Under the pieces are notes generated by a model that was not told the origin of the DNA, searched no databases, and saw nothing but the letters and a program-made list of their open reading frames with translations. From an uncultured Clostridium sp. (GTDB lineage: Bacteria > Bacillota > Clostridia > Clostridiales > Clostridiaceae), in the NCBI GenBank assembly GCA_937927335.1, contig CALBDU010000014.1:1-64000 (forward strand): 64,000 bases of DNA. Reading direction: 5' to 3'. The translations under genes and the position numbers were made by a program. Below are positions 35,400-43,569 of this stretch, piece by piece. Every line of letters starts with the position of its first letter. Within the stretch, counting starts at the first letter, position 1.

Positions 35400-36590
35400 C
35401 TATTTATACAGATCCTTCAATTTTTCGAATGCCCCAAAGGATCGCTTAATCATCTCTGGATCCACGCAGTAGGAGATTCTCACATAGCCAGGACATCCAA
35501 AATCATCTGCTGGTACTATAAGCAGGTTAAACCTCTTGGCATTTTCTGAAAAGCTCACTGCATCCTTTTCCATTGCTTTAACAAATAGGTAAAATGCTCC
35601 ATCTGGCTTTACACATTCATAGCCCATTTTAGTAAGTCCGTCATAAAGCAGCTTCCTGTTTTCATCATATAAAGCTATATCTGAGGTTTTCCCAAGACAT
35701 TTCAGAACAATCTTCTGGAACATGCTTGGAGCGCATACATATCCAAGAGCACGTCCAGCACCACAAACTGCAGTGTAGATATCCTTGGCATTTTCAACTG
35801 AATCAGGCACAAGAATATAGCCTATTCTTTCCCCAGGCAGTGAAATGGACTTGCTATATGAATAACATATTATTGTATTTTTATAAATAGCAGGAACATA
35901 TGGTATCTTGATATCACCATAAACTATTTCCCTGTAGGGTTCATCTGATATGAGATATATTGGCATTCCGAACTGTTCCGATTTCTTTTTTAACAATCCA
36001 GCCAGTGCTTTTAAGGTTTCCTCAGAATATACCACACCTGATGGATTGTTTGGAGAATTAATTATTATGGCTTTTGTTTTAGAATTGACAGCCCCTTCCA
36101 GCAAGTCCATCTGTATCTGGAATCTATTTGTGTCTGCCGGTACCACCACAACCTTTGCTCCGGTATTTTTTATGAATACCTGATACTCAGGAAAATATGG
36201 TGCAAGAATGATAATTTCATCCTCAGGACTTTCAACAAGAGCCTTAAGAGAAATACAAAGTGAAGCTGCCGCGCCGCAGGTCATATAGAAATTATCTGCA
36301 TTTACACTTGCATCAAAGGTTTTGTTCATGTACTCCGCCAGACCTGTTCTAACCTCAATATCACCCTGGGCTGAAGTATAGCCATGAATTTCTTCTGCTT
36401 TTACTGTTTCCAGAAGTTCAAGTATTGCATCCTTTACACAGCTGGGCGCCGGTACAGTAGGATTTCCAATGCTGAAATCGAATACATTATCTTTCCCCAC
36501 AATTGCTGCCTGCTGCTTTCCATATTCAAAAAGCTCCCTGATTACAGATCTTTTTGAGCCTAATTCGTACATTTCTTTTGATACCATCAT
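35400..36590 (-). CDS. PLP-dependent aminotransferase (class I/II)
   Basis: A 396-residue fold-type I aminotransferase of the aspartate aminotransferase group. Visible: DFSIGNPTVPAPS at the start, NSPNNPSGVVYS, SDEPYREIVYGD, the PLP lysine in CYSYSKSISLPGERIGY (Lys near residue 230), and the C-terminal YVRISYCVD with the carboxylate-binding Arg. The start at 36590 follows GGGAGTG; the longest frame adds 14 residues without an SD. It stands alone. It probably uses aspartate or aromatic amino acids, but the exact substrate is open. Confidence 0.88.
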   Translation of the reverse strand: MMVSKEMYELGSKRSVIRELFEYGKQQAAIVGKDNVFDFSIGNPTVPAPSCVKDAILELLETVKAEEIHGYTSAQGDIEVRTGLAEYMNKTFDASVNADNFYMTCGAAASLCISLKALVESPEDEIIILAPYFPEYQVFIKNTGAKVVVVPADTNRFQIQMDLLEGAVNSKTKAIIINSPNNPSGVVYSEETLKALAGLLKKKSEQFGMPIYLISDEPYREIVYGDIKIPYVPAIYKNTIICYSYSKSISLPGERIGYILVPDSVENAKDIYTAVCGAGRALGYVCAPSMFQKIVLKCLGKTSDIALYDENRKLLYDGLTKMGYECVKPDGAFYLFVKAMEKDAVSFSENAKRFNLLIVPADDFGCPGYVRISYCVDPEMIKRSFGAFEKLKDLYK

Positions 36591-36660
36591 TTTCACTCCC
36601 AAATAATTTAGTTGCCGCAATTTATACAGCAACTATATATTCAGCAAATATTATGCCAAT

Positions 36661-36687
36661 TAAAAACACTGAAAATCAGTGTTTTTA
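36661..36687. terminator. Strong hairpin terminator
   Basis: Perfect 12-bp stem TAAAAACACTGA / TCAGTGTTTTTA with an AAA loop. It lies between the response regulator gene and the aminotransferase gene, both on the minus strand, and ends any read-through from the former. Confidence 0.85.
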
Positions 36688-36781
36688 TACCGCAAAAATC
36701 TTGAAATATACTATAAACGGGTTCATTGGGTGGAGTTGAAAATACCAATTAACCCAATAATAATAGCTTGAAAATGCAAAA

Positions 36782-36800
36782 CAGGCAAATTATCTGCCTG
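36782..36800 (-). terminator. Short hairpin after the response regulator gene
   Basis: CAGGCA / TGCCTG stem with a 7-nt loop and, on the minus strand, TTTTGCATTTTC after it. A weak terminator, backed up by the stronger one at 36661. Confidence 0.5.
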
Positions 36801-36809
36801 CTTCAAATA

Positions 36810-37187
36810 TTAGTTTCTTGAATTGCTTACCTCATCCAGCGTCATTTTTAAGGTTTCAAAGGTTACTGGCTTACATAGATGCAAATCAAAGCCCGCCTCC
36901 ATGGAACGCCTGATATCATCAGGCTGGGAATAGCCTGACATAGCTATTAAATAGACACTTTTCAGCTCATCATCATCACGAATACTTTTTGCCACTTCGT
37001 ACCCGCTCATTCCCGGCAGTCCGATATCGCATAAAATCAGATCTGCATGACACTGCCTTGCCTTGTCAATACCTGAAGGACCATTGGCGGCAGATACCGC
37101 ATCATAGCCCAATATGCCCAGAACCTCGGAAATAATATCAGTTAAGTCATTATTATCGTCAATCATAACTACTTTTGATACCCCCAT
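36810..37187 (-). CDS. Single-domain response regulator (CheY-like receiver)
   Basis: A 125-residue stand-alone receiver. It has the acidic triad (IDDNND near residue 10 and the phospho-acceptor Asp in LILCDIGLPGMSG near 54), Ser in LIAMSGYS and Lys in HLCKPVTFETL. No output domain follows, so it would act by protein contacts or as a phosphorelay middle piece. It lies downstream of a multi-PAS kinase gene on the same strand, separated by that gene's terminator; they are a likely pair. GGGGGT precedes the start. Confidence 0.88.
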   Translation of the reverse strand: MGVSKVVMIDDNNDLTDIISEVLGILGYDAVSAANGPSGIDKARQCHADLILCDIGLPGMSGYEVAKSIRDDDELKSVYLIAMSGYSQPDDIRRSMEAGFDLHLCKPVTFETLKMTLDEVSNSRN

Positions 37188-37313
37188 AATAATACCCCCT
37201 AAAATAAATTATATCAGTATTTCACAAAATTCATATACACATATTTCCACCAAATTTATGCTGCAAAGCTGAATTTTCTACATATTACAGCTGATTTCCT
37301 TATAATCATACAA

Positions 37314-37345
37314 AAAGAACTGAGCCCCTTAGGGATCAGTTCTTT
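37314..37345 (-). terminator. Terminator overlapping the kinase stop codon
   Basis: AAAGAACTGAGCCC / GGGATCAGTTCTTT hairpin with flanking A/T tracts. Its right arm includes the last base pairs of the kinase stop codon. Confidence 0.8.
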
Positions 37346-39182
37346 AAAGCAGCTGATTTTTCTCATAGCTTATGGGAAGCCTGGCAATAAATTCGGAACC
37401 CTTTCCAAGACCCTCACTTAAAACACTTATACTTCCATGATGAAGCTCAATAATTCCTTTTACAATGGCCAGTCCCAAACCTAGTCCTCCACCGCTGCGA
37501 TCCAGGGTTTTATCGGCTTGTATGAAGGGCTCAAATAAGTCCGGTATTAGCTCCGGAGGTATCCCCAGCCCAGTGTCTCTTATTGAAATTATTGCCTCCC
37601 TGTTCTCTTCATCCAATGCTAAACGCACCTTTACATTTCCACCATTTTCTGTAAACTTCAGGGCATTTCCCAGCAGATTTGCTATAGCCTGAGTTATTCG
37701 GGTAATATCAGCCTCCAGATACAATTCCACTGGTGCCAGTTCTACCTCAAGCTTCACACCCTTTTCGGCAAACTGATAATTATAATCCATTGTCACATTA
37801 TACACTGCGTCATTAAGCTCTATAGTTTCCTTTTTAAGCTTGATCTTATTGTTTTTTATTCTGGTTACATCCAAAAGGTCATCTATCAGTCTTGACAGCT
37901 GTGTTATCTGACGCTTCATAATTTTCACAGTATTAAGGGAGGTCTTTCCTTCCTTTTCCCCGTGCTCAATAAGAGAAATGCCCATCATTATTGAGGCCAT
38001 AGGATTCCTCAGCTCATGGGAAAGGGATGCCAGAAAGGAATTTTTATGCTCATCAAGCTTGCGCAGTTTCTTAACTAATCCTTGAAGAGCCTGCTCAGAT
38101 TTTTTATTTTCTGTAATATCCCTTGTAATTCCACGATAACCAGCAAATTCCCCCTTATCATCAAAAAAAGGTACACCACTGGTTTCTACGCTTACCGTAT
38201 TTCCATTTTTGTCACGGGAGATGGTCTGAACCCTCCAAACTTCACCAGAGAACTCCGGTACCTTCTTAAAATCCTTAAACCATTCCTCACGTTCATTAAA
38301 AGGCATAGTATCAAAAGCGGATTTACCTATTAAGTCTGCCGGCTTATACCCCCATAGCTTTTCAACCTGAGGACTGCAATATGTAAATCTGCCTGCCCTG
38401 TCAACTTCCCATATAAAATCAGCATTGGTTTCTATCAGGGCCTGATATTTATCTCTGCTGGTTTTCAGCTCAGTCTCCATTTGTTTTAGTTCAGTTATAT
38501 CCCTTAAGGTTGCAACATAACCCTTAAATTTCCCATCAGCATCCCTCAGTGCCTTCGAACGCACACCTGTACATAAGGGCCTTCCATCCTTATGATGACA
38601 GATAACCTCACCAATATAAAGCCCGTCATTATAAATTATATCCATAATATATTTCCTTGTTGAATTAGGAAATATGGTCTTAAATATTTCTTCAGAGGAA
38701 TGTCCTGTTGCTTCCTGTGCAGTCCAGCCAAATATCCTTTCCGCCATATGATTCCAATAGCTTATCCTATAATTTTCATCTGCAGCCACAATTGCATCAT
38801 GGACGCTTTCCAGTAAATGTGACTGAAAAATAATTTCATCCTCATATTTTTTTAATTTTGAAATATCATAACAGTATACAGATATCCCTGTGCAGCATGG
38901 ATATGCTATAACATTATACCAGGTACCCGGGAGCCTTCCTTTTGTCTCCAGACACTGCAATATTCCAATCTTCATTGCCTTGCCACAGGCTTTTTCTATA
39001 TCTGTTCCAACAAGTTCCGGAAACTCATGCCATATGACCTTTCCAACCAATTCTTCAGTATTCTTCCCTAATATTTTTTCAGCACTTTTATTTGCGTATG
39101 TAAACTTCCAGTTGCAATCCAGACAAAAATAAGCATCCCCTATACATTCCAGGGACTTGTTTACTTTGTTACAGCCTTGCAT
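37344..39182 (-). CDS. Multi-PAS sensor histidine kinase
   Basis: A 612-residue kinase without membrane helices. Three PAS domains (~residues 10-120, 130-250 and 260-375) end in DITxxK linkers. The first is Cys-rich (YFCLDCNW, YPCCTGISVYCYD), which might bind a metal or sense redox; that is inference. The HisKA domain carries SHELRNPMAS and the HATPase domain carries NLLGNALKFT, DTGLGIP and GGGLGLGLAIV, all intact. The ATG at 39182 follows AGGGGGT. A receiver-only protein is encoded next downstream. Confidence 0.9.
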   Translation of the reverse strand: MQGCNKVNKSLECIGDAYFCLDCNWKFTYANKSAEKILGKNTEELVGKVIWHEFPELVGTDIEKACGKAMKIGILQCLETKGRLPGTWYNVIAYPCCTGISVYCYDISKLKKYEDEIIFQSHLLESVHDAIVAADENYRISYWNHMAERIFGWTAQEATGHSSEEIFKTIFPNSTRKYIMDIIYNDGLYIGEVICHHKDGRPLCTGVRSKALRDADGKFKGYVATLRDITELKQMETELKTSRDKYQALIETNADFIWEVDRAGRFTYCSPQVEKLWGYKPADLIGKSAFDTMPFNEREEWFKDFKKVPEFSGEVWRVQTISRDKNGNTVSVETSGVPFFDDKGEFAGYRGITRDITENKKSEQALQGLVKKLRKLDEHKNSFLASLSHELRNPMASIMMGISLIEHGEKEGKTSLNTVKIMKRQITQLSRLIDDLLDVTRIKNNKIKLKKETIELNDAVYNVTMDYNYQFAEKGVKLEVELAPVELYLEADITRITQAIANLLGNALKFTENGGNVKVRLALDEENREAIISIRDTGLGIPPELIPDLFEPFIQADKTLDRSGGGLGLGLAIVKGIIELHHGSISVLSEGLGKGSEFIARLPISYEKNQLL

Positions 39183-39251
39183 AAGAATACCCCCTACACA
39201 ATGTGGTTTTAAATTAACATACATATTATACCACTTATCAGGCTGTATTTA

Positions 39252-39303
39252 AATGTAAGCGTCAATTTTTGGTGCCAGGCACCAATACAGCTCCCATGTC
39301 AAA
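39252..39303. repeat. REP-like palindrome, family A, copy 3 (degenerate)
   Basis: Core GGTGCCAGGCACC (39271-39283) with degraded TGTCAA arms, upstream of the PAS kinase gene and downstream of the GNAT gene. Confidence 0.7.
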
Positions 39304-39365
39304 ACCATAGGGCTGCAGGAGGCGGCCTCAGCAAGAAAGTCAAATACAGGCATTACTCACAGGCT

Positions 39366-39899
39366 TTAATCAATAAGCAGTCCCATTAATAAAAAATCAT
39401 AAAATTGTCCATCAATTAAAAAGTCTCTTTTTATTAATCCTTCTTCTAAAAAACCAAGTTTCTTATATAATTTGATACCTGGTGTATTATCAGTTCTAAC
39501 TTTAAGATTAATCTTTCTAATTATTCCTGAATTTCTCGCCCAGCTGATTAAATATTTTATCAGTTCTTCACCAATGCCATTGCCCCAATATTCTTTAAGT
39601 ACACTCACACCAAATTCCCCAGCATGAGCAGTCCTTTCTCTTAAGCCTCCAGAAAAGTTTAAATTTCCAATTACTTTTCCATTAACTTCTGCAATAATAA
39701 ATAATGCATTTTCCTTCTCCAATGCACTCACAATAAAATCTTCTTCCTGTGCTACAGTCCTGCCAAACTGCCCTGCCCCAAATGTCAAAAAGTCTGATTC
39801 TCCTCCAATAATATTAAGATACTCAATTAAAGCTTCTGCATCGTACTTATTTGCTTTCCTAATTATAATTTCTTTATCATTGAATTTAATTTTTTTCAT
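39366..39899 (-). CDS. GNAT N-acetyltransferase
   Basis: A 177-residue GNAT: EIIIRKANKYDAEALIEYLNIIGGESDFLTFG at the N-terminus, FGVSVLKEYWGNGIGEELIKYLISWARNSG as acetyl-CoA site, and the C-terminal VRTDNTPGIKLYKKLGFLEEG. It resembles GNATs of the aminoglycoside/spermidine-like group. Its start overlaps the upstream MFS gene by 14 bases, so the two form an operon that the divergent TetR protein probably controls. Pairing of an exporter and an acetyltransferase fits drug inactivation plus efflux, by inference. Confidence 0.87.
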   Translation of the reverse strand: MKKIKFNDKEIIIRKANKYDAEALIEYLNIIGGESDFLTFGAGQFGRTVAQEEDFIVSALEKENALFIIAEVNGKVIGNLNFSGGLRERTAHAGEFGVSVLKEYWGNGIGEELIKYLISWARNSGIIRKINLKVRTDNTPGIKLYKKLGFLEEGLIKRDFLIDGQFYDFLLMGLLID

Positions 39900-41085
39900 A
39901 AGCTACTCCTCCATTATATATTCTAAAATAAACCCAAACTGCATTGATTAGCAGCAACGCGCTTGTAAGAAAAAATACATATCGCAGACCAAAGAAAGCC
40001 CCTATCTGTCCTCCTAAAACCGAACCACCAAAGGTACCCAAATACCCTGCAGATGTGCTAATTCCAAAAACCCTGCCCGTAATAGAAGCTGGGGTAATCT
40101 TCTTCATCAGAATATTCACAGATGGTATCAAGCCTGCTAAGGTCAAGCCTAAAAGGAATCGCAGGGCTATCAGTTGATATGGGGTTTTCACAAAAGCCTG
40201 GGGTATGAAAATAATTCCTGCTGCAATAAGGGCTGCTAAGATAACTTTATGTGCCCCTATTTTATCAGACAGCCTCCCAAGCCTTGGGGCTGCTATAATA
40301 TTAGCCAGGCCTGATGCAGAAAAGGTTATCCCTGCTAGGAGAGCAACATGACTGCTGGTTTTTGACAGCTGTGTTATATAAACCGTTACAATAGGCTCCA
40401 CCGAATAAAGGGCAGCAGTAATTATGAAAAATGTGACAAATAAAGTCACTGTTAAGCTTTTTTCAGGAACTTCAGTCCAAATTTCCTTCATGGAAAGAGG
40501 TCTTTTATCCTCACGGACAAAAGCTTCCCTTACAAATAAAACTGTGGTAATAAACGCAAACAGCGTCATGGAGCCTGTCATAAAAAATACATTCTGCAAA
40601 CCGAATTTTTCGCTGATAAACCCTCCTATGGTTGGTCCAATCAAGGCTCCGGCAATATTAGCCGTAGATAAAGTGCCTAAGGCATAGCCAGCATGCTCTT
40701 TTGGAACTTGAGTTGCAATTAAAGTAGTACATGCTGTACTGTAGCCGGTTATGGCTCCCTGCAGTGCCCTCAAAGCTATTAAGACATACACGTTTGGTGC
40801 AAAGCCCATTGAGCCTATAACTATGGACATACCAAGACTAGCTCTCAGAAGCATGGGCTTTCTTCCCACCTTGTCTGCTGCATATCCCCAAATAGGTGAA
40901 AAAATTGCTGAAACAATAAAAGTAACTCCAAAGGCAATTCCCGACAGCTCGGCTATGGATTCCGTATTGCTGATTCCCAGGTGTTTTATATAAAGGGGTA
41001 AAATAGGCGCGATCTGACTCATTCCAATGCCCGTTGCAAACATTCCTATCCAGCATACAATCAGATTCCTTCTCCACAATTTCAT
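39886..41085 (-). CDS. MFS multidrug efflux transporter
   Basis: A 399-residue transporter with twelve membrane helices of the MdtG/TetA type. Motif A is GYAADKVGRKPML (after helix 2), repeated weakly as GRLSDKIGAHKVIL in the second half, and helix 5 holds the antiporter motif ALGTLSTANIAGALIGPTIGGF. TAAGGAGGGAG precedes the start. It is co-translated with a GNAT gene and divergent from a tetR gene, with a perfect palindrome between. This is a classic layout for a substrate-induced drug exporter; substrate unknown. Confidence 0.9.
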   Translation of the reverse strand: MKLWRRNLIVCWIGMFATGIGMSQIAPILPLYIKHLGISNTESIAELSGIAFGVTFIVSAIFSPIWGYAADKVGRKPMLLRASLGMSIVIGSMGFAPNVYVLIALRALQGAITGYSTACTTLIATQVPKEHAGYALGTLSTANIAGALIGPTIGGFISEKFGLQNVFFMTGSMTLFAFITTVLFVREAFVREDKRPLSMKEIWTEVPEKSLTVTLFVTFFIITAALYSVEPIVTVYITQLSKTSSHVALLAGITFSASGLANIIAAPRLGRLSDKIGAHKVILAALIAAGIIFIPQAFVKTPYQLIALRFLLGLTLAGLIPSVNILMKKITPASITGRVFGISTSAGYLGTFGGSVLGGQIGAFFGLRYVFFLTSALLLINAVWVYFRIYNGGVAYEKN

Positions 41086-41162
41086 AGTTTAGCTCCCTCC
41101 TTAGCTGCAAATATTTCAAATTATACCGTTAATATAATATTATACTTTATATTATAATATGT

Positions 41163-41181
41163 AAACTATAATTTATAGTTT
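41163..41181. promoter_or_regulatory. Perfect palindrome, probable TetR operator
   Basis: AAACTATAA and TTATAGTTT around a single T, midway between the divergent MFS and tetR genes, so one site could repress both. Confidence 0.75.
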
Positions 41182-41240
41182 GATTATTATGTTTTATCAT
41201 GTTAAACTACTATTAAAAGATTACCGGGAGGGATAAACTG

Positions 41241-41801
41241 ATGCAAAAAAGAAATCTAACCAAGGAAAGAATCATCAGGACTGCCTTTTCATTGGCAGAT
41301 GAAATCGGTCTTTATCAGGTTACATTTCAAAAAATAGCTGAAAAGCTGGATATAAAATATCCTTCTTTATATAATCATTTTGACAATATGGAAAATCTTA
41401 AAATTGAAATGACAATATACCTCTTAAAGGAATTGAATTTTAAGCTGATGCAGAAATTGATCGGCAAAAGCGGTGAAGCCGCCATCAGGGAATATGCCTT
41501 TGTTTACAGGGATTTTGCCTTTGAAAACAAGACGGCCTACGGTTTGTTTATCGATATACCAAGCTTGATAAACGAAGAAGTTACTGCTTTGCTTCGCCAA
41601 AACCTGGATATTATTCATCTGGTTTTAGCATCCTACATTAAGGATAAAACAGCCCTGGTACATAAAAGCAGAGCCTTAAGGAGCCTTCTTCACGGTTTTG
41701 TATCCCTGTACTCCTCAGGTTATTTCCATGGTGAAGTGAATCTGGAGGAAAGCTTTGAAATTATGATAGATGATTTTATATATACCATATCAAAAAAGTA
41801 G
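41241..41801 (+). CDS. TetR/AcrR-family regulator
   Basis: A 186-residue regulator. The N-terminal helix-turn-helix is clear (RIIRTAFSLADEIGLYQVTFQKIAEKLDIKYPSLYNHFDNMENLKIEM), and the C-terminal part resembles the TetR_C/WHG domain (residues ~80-180, RALRSLLHGFVSLYSSGYF). GGGAGG precedes the ATG. It is divergent from the MFS-GNAT operon and likely represses it and itself through the palindrome at 41163-41181. Its transcript appears to end in a hairpin whose loop holds a REP-like element. Confidence 0.9.
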   Translation: MQKRNLTKERIIRTAFSLADEIGLYQVTFQKIAEKLDIKYPSLYNHFDNMENLKIEMTIYLLKELNFKLMQKLIGKSGEAAIREYAFVYRDFAFENKTAYGLFIDIPSLINEEVTALLRQNLDIIHLVLASYIKDKTALVHKSRALRSLLHGFVSLYSSGYFHGEVNLEESFEIMIDDFIYTISKK

Positions 41802-41853
41802 AGGTGAAATGTCAACCTTGGGTGCCTTGCACCTATGTCAACTTTTCGCCTCT
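41800..41853. terminator. Terminator stem with a REP-like element in the loop
   Basis: AGAGGTGAAA (41800-41809) and TTTCGCCTCT (41844-41853) form a 10-bp stem with one G-U pair, followed by TTTGTTTT. The whole loop is a family-A repeat (41809-41844, core GGTGCCTTGCACC with ATGTCAA arms). It lies between convergent tetR and the CO dehydrogenase operon. Confidence 0.75.
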
Positions 41854-41875
41854 GTTTGTTTTAATTATGGCAGCC

Positions 41876-43105
41876 TTAATTTATTCCATAAATGTATTCG
41901 CCGTTGGCTTTAGTATCATAAAAATCTGCGAAGCTTAAGTCAAATATGTTTTTATTTATTCCTGATATATTTACCTTATTGGTAATAAGATAGTCCAGAA
42001 CTCCGCAGTAGGCAATATCTCCCTGAAGCATAGCACCATATATTATGCCGTCCTTGTGAATGATTTTCTTATAGCCTCTCTTGCTTTCGGATACCTCCGT
42101 TACATAGCTGCTGTCCGGTGCTTCAATGATGCCTATGGAAACAGTGGGCAATCCCAGAAAATTCATGGTGTTCTGAGAGGCAAATACAGGCTCATATTGC
42201 TTAGTGAAGCCAGCCATATTCATGGCCGCTGCCTTCCCCTGCCTTACTGCTGCAGGCCATATGGGAGCCAGTGCAGTTACATCTCCTGCTGCATATATAT
42301 CCTCGGCTGTGGTTCTGCAATAGCTGTCAATGATAACACCCTTGTCCACCTTTACACTGGTTCCTGACAGGAACTCCACATTAGGCCTAACACCTGCGGC
42401 TACTATAATATACCTGCAGGGTATGGATACACCAGTGTTAAGCACAACCTCCCTTGCATCACCACGCTTGTCCAGTACAACCTCCTGCACAGATGCTCCG
42501 GTAATTATATCCACGTTCTTACTTTTAAACAGCTTCTCATAGTTTTGAGCTGCCTTCCTGTCCAGCTGGAGAGGAAGAATCCTGTCAGCCATCTCAACCA
42601 GGTGCACATTTACTCCTTTATGCATCAGGCCCGCTGCAGCATCTATACCCACAAGGCCTGCTCCTATTATTACCACATTATCCCCGAATCTGCAGCTTTC
42701 CGATATAGTTTTAACATCCTCAATATTCCTTAGGCAGGAAACATTTGCAGCTTCCCGAAGATTTTTAACTGGAGGAATAGTGGCTGAGGCTCCGGAAGCT
42801 ATAAGCAGCCTGTCATAAGGTATTCTGCTGCCTTCCTTAAGGATTACAGCTTTTGAGACTTCATCAATACCGGAAACCTTTACTCCGTTAAGCCAGTTAA
42901 TTCTTTTTTCCTGAAAAAAGTCATCCTCTACAAAGGATATACCTTTAGTATCCCTTTCCCCGCTTATCACCAGATGAAGCATGCATCTGGAATAAACATC
43001 CTTATCTGTGGATATGACAGTTATATCTCCTTCAGGATCCAGAAATCTCAGGGTGCTTGCTGCATTTATTCCTGCAGCACTTGCTCCTATAATTACATAC
43101 CTCAT
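41876..43105 (-). CDS. NAD(P)H/FAD oxidoreductase of the CO dehydrogenase operon
   Basis: A 409-residue pyridine nucleotide-disulphide oxidoreductase-like flavoprotein. FAD motif YVIIGASAAGINAASTLRFLDPEGDITVIS at the N-terminus, NAD(P) motif VVIIGAGLVGIDAAAGLMHKGVNVHLVE near residue 145, and YIVAAGVRPN...EDIYAAGDVTAL. It resembles NADH:rubredoxin/CoA-disulphide reductases. It starts 2 bases after the cooF stop, so it belongs to the cooS-cooF operon and would pass CO-derived electrons from CooF to NAD(P)+. That direction is inferred from the cluster, known in several CO-oxidising Firmicutes. Confidence 0.88.
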   Translation of the reverse strand: MRYVIIGASAAGINAASTLRFLDPEGDITVISTDKDVYSRCMLHLVISGERDTKGISFVEDDFFQEKRINWLNGVKVSGIDEVSKAVILKEGSRIPYDRLLIASGASATIPPVKNLREAANVSCLRNIEDVKTISESCRFGDNVVIIGAGLVGIDAAAGLMHKGVNVHLVEMADRILPLQLDRKAAQNYEKLFKSKNVDIITGASVQEVVLDKRGDAREVVLNTGVSIPCRYIIVAAGVRPNVEFLSGTSVKVDKGVIIDSYCRTTAEDIYAAGDVTALAPIWPAAVRQGKAAAMNMAGFTKQYEPVFASQNTMNFLGLPTVSIGIIEAPDSSYVTEVSESKRGYKKIIHKDGIIYGAMLQGDIAYCGVLDYLITNKVNISGINKNIFDLSFADFYDTKANGEYIYGIN

Positions 43106-43107
43106 AA

Positions 43108-43554
43108 TTATTCCTCCTTCCCCATGTAAATAGCTCCTGTGGGACAGTTTTCAACACATCTTGGAACTTGTCGCCCATTACACAGGTCACATTTCATTAT
43201 AATTCTTTTTGTGGATTCATCAGCCTTAAGCACACCGTAGGGACAGGACATTACGCACATATAGCAGCCTGCGCACTTCTTCTCATCATATTTAACAGTG
43301 CCCGTTAACGGATCCTTAGTCATGGCTCCGCTCATGCAAGCCGCAGCGCAGGCTGGTTCGTCACAGTGCCTGCAGAATATGGGGGCGGCCTTTCCACGGT
43401 CATCCAATGCAATATAGCTTCTGCTCTCGTTCCTTATGTCTTCAAGATCCAGCTCAAAAATTGATTTACCCTTTTCGTTATGTTCAGCCATGCATGCCAC
43501 AGTGCAGTTCATGCACCCCTGGCACAAGGACCTGTCAATTATAATTCTGGTCAT
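43108..43554 (-). CDS. cooF: CooF-type 4Fe-4S electron transfer protein
   Basis: A 148-residue iron-sulphur protein with sixteen Cys in four ferredoxin-type sets: CQGCMNCTVAC, CRHCDEPACAAAC, CAGCYMCVMSCP and CDLCNGRQVPRCVENCP, enough for four 4Fe-4S clusters. CooF carries electrons from the CO dehydrogenase to partners. It lies 15 bases after cooS and 2 bases before the flavoprotein gene. GGAGGTG precedes the start. Related HycB/DmsB-type subunits have the same fold, but the operon makes CooF the natural call. Confidence 0.92.
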   Translation of the reverse strand: MTRIIIDRSLCQGCMNCTVACMAEHNEKGKSIFELDLEDIRNESRSYIALDDRGKAAPIFCRHCDEPACAAACMSGAMTKDPLTGTVKYDEKKCAGCYMCVMSCPYGVLKADESTKRIIMKCDLCNGRQVPRCVENCPTGAIYMGKEE

Positions 43555-43569
43555 ATGCCCACCTCCAAT

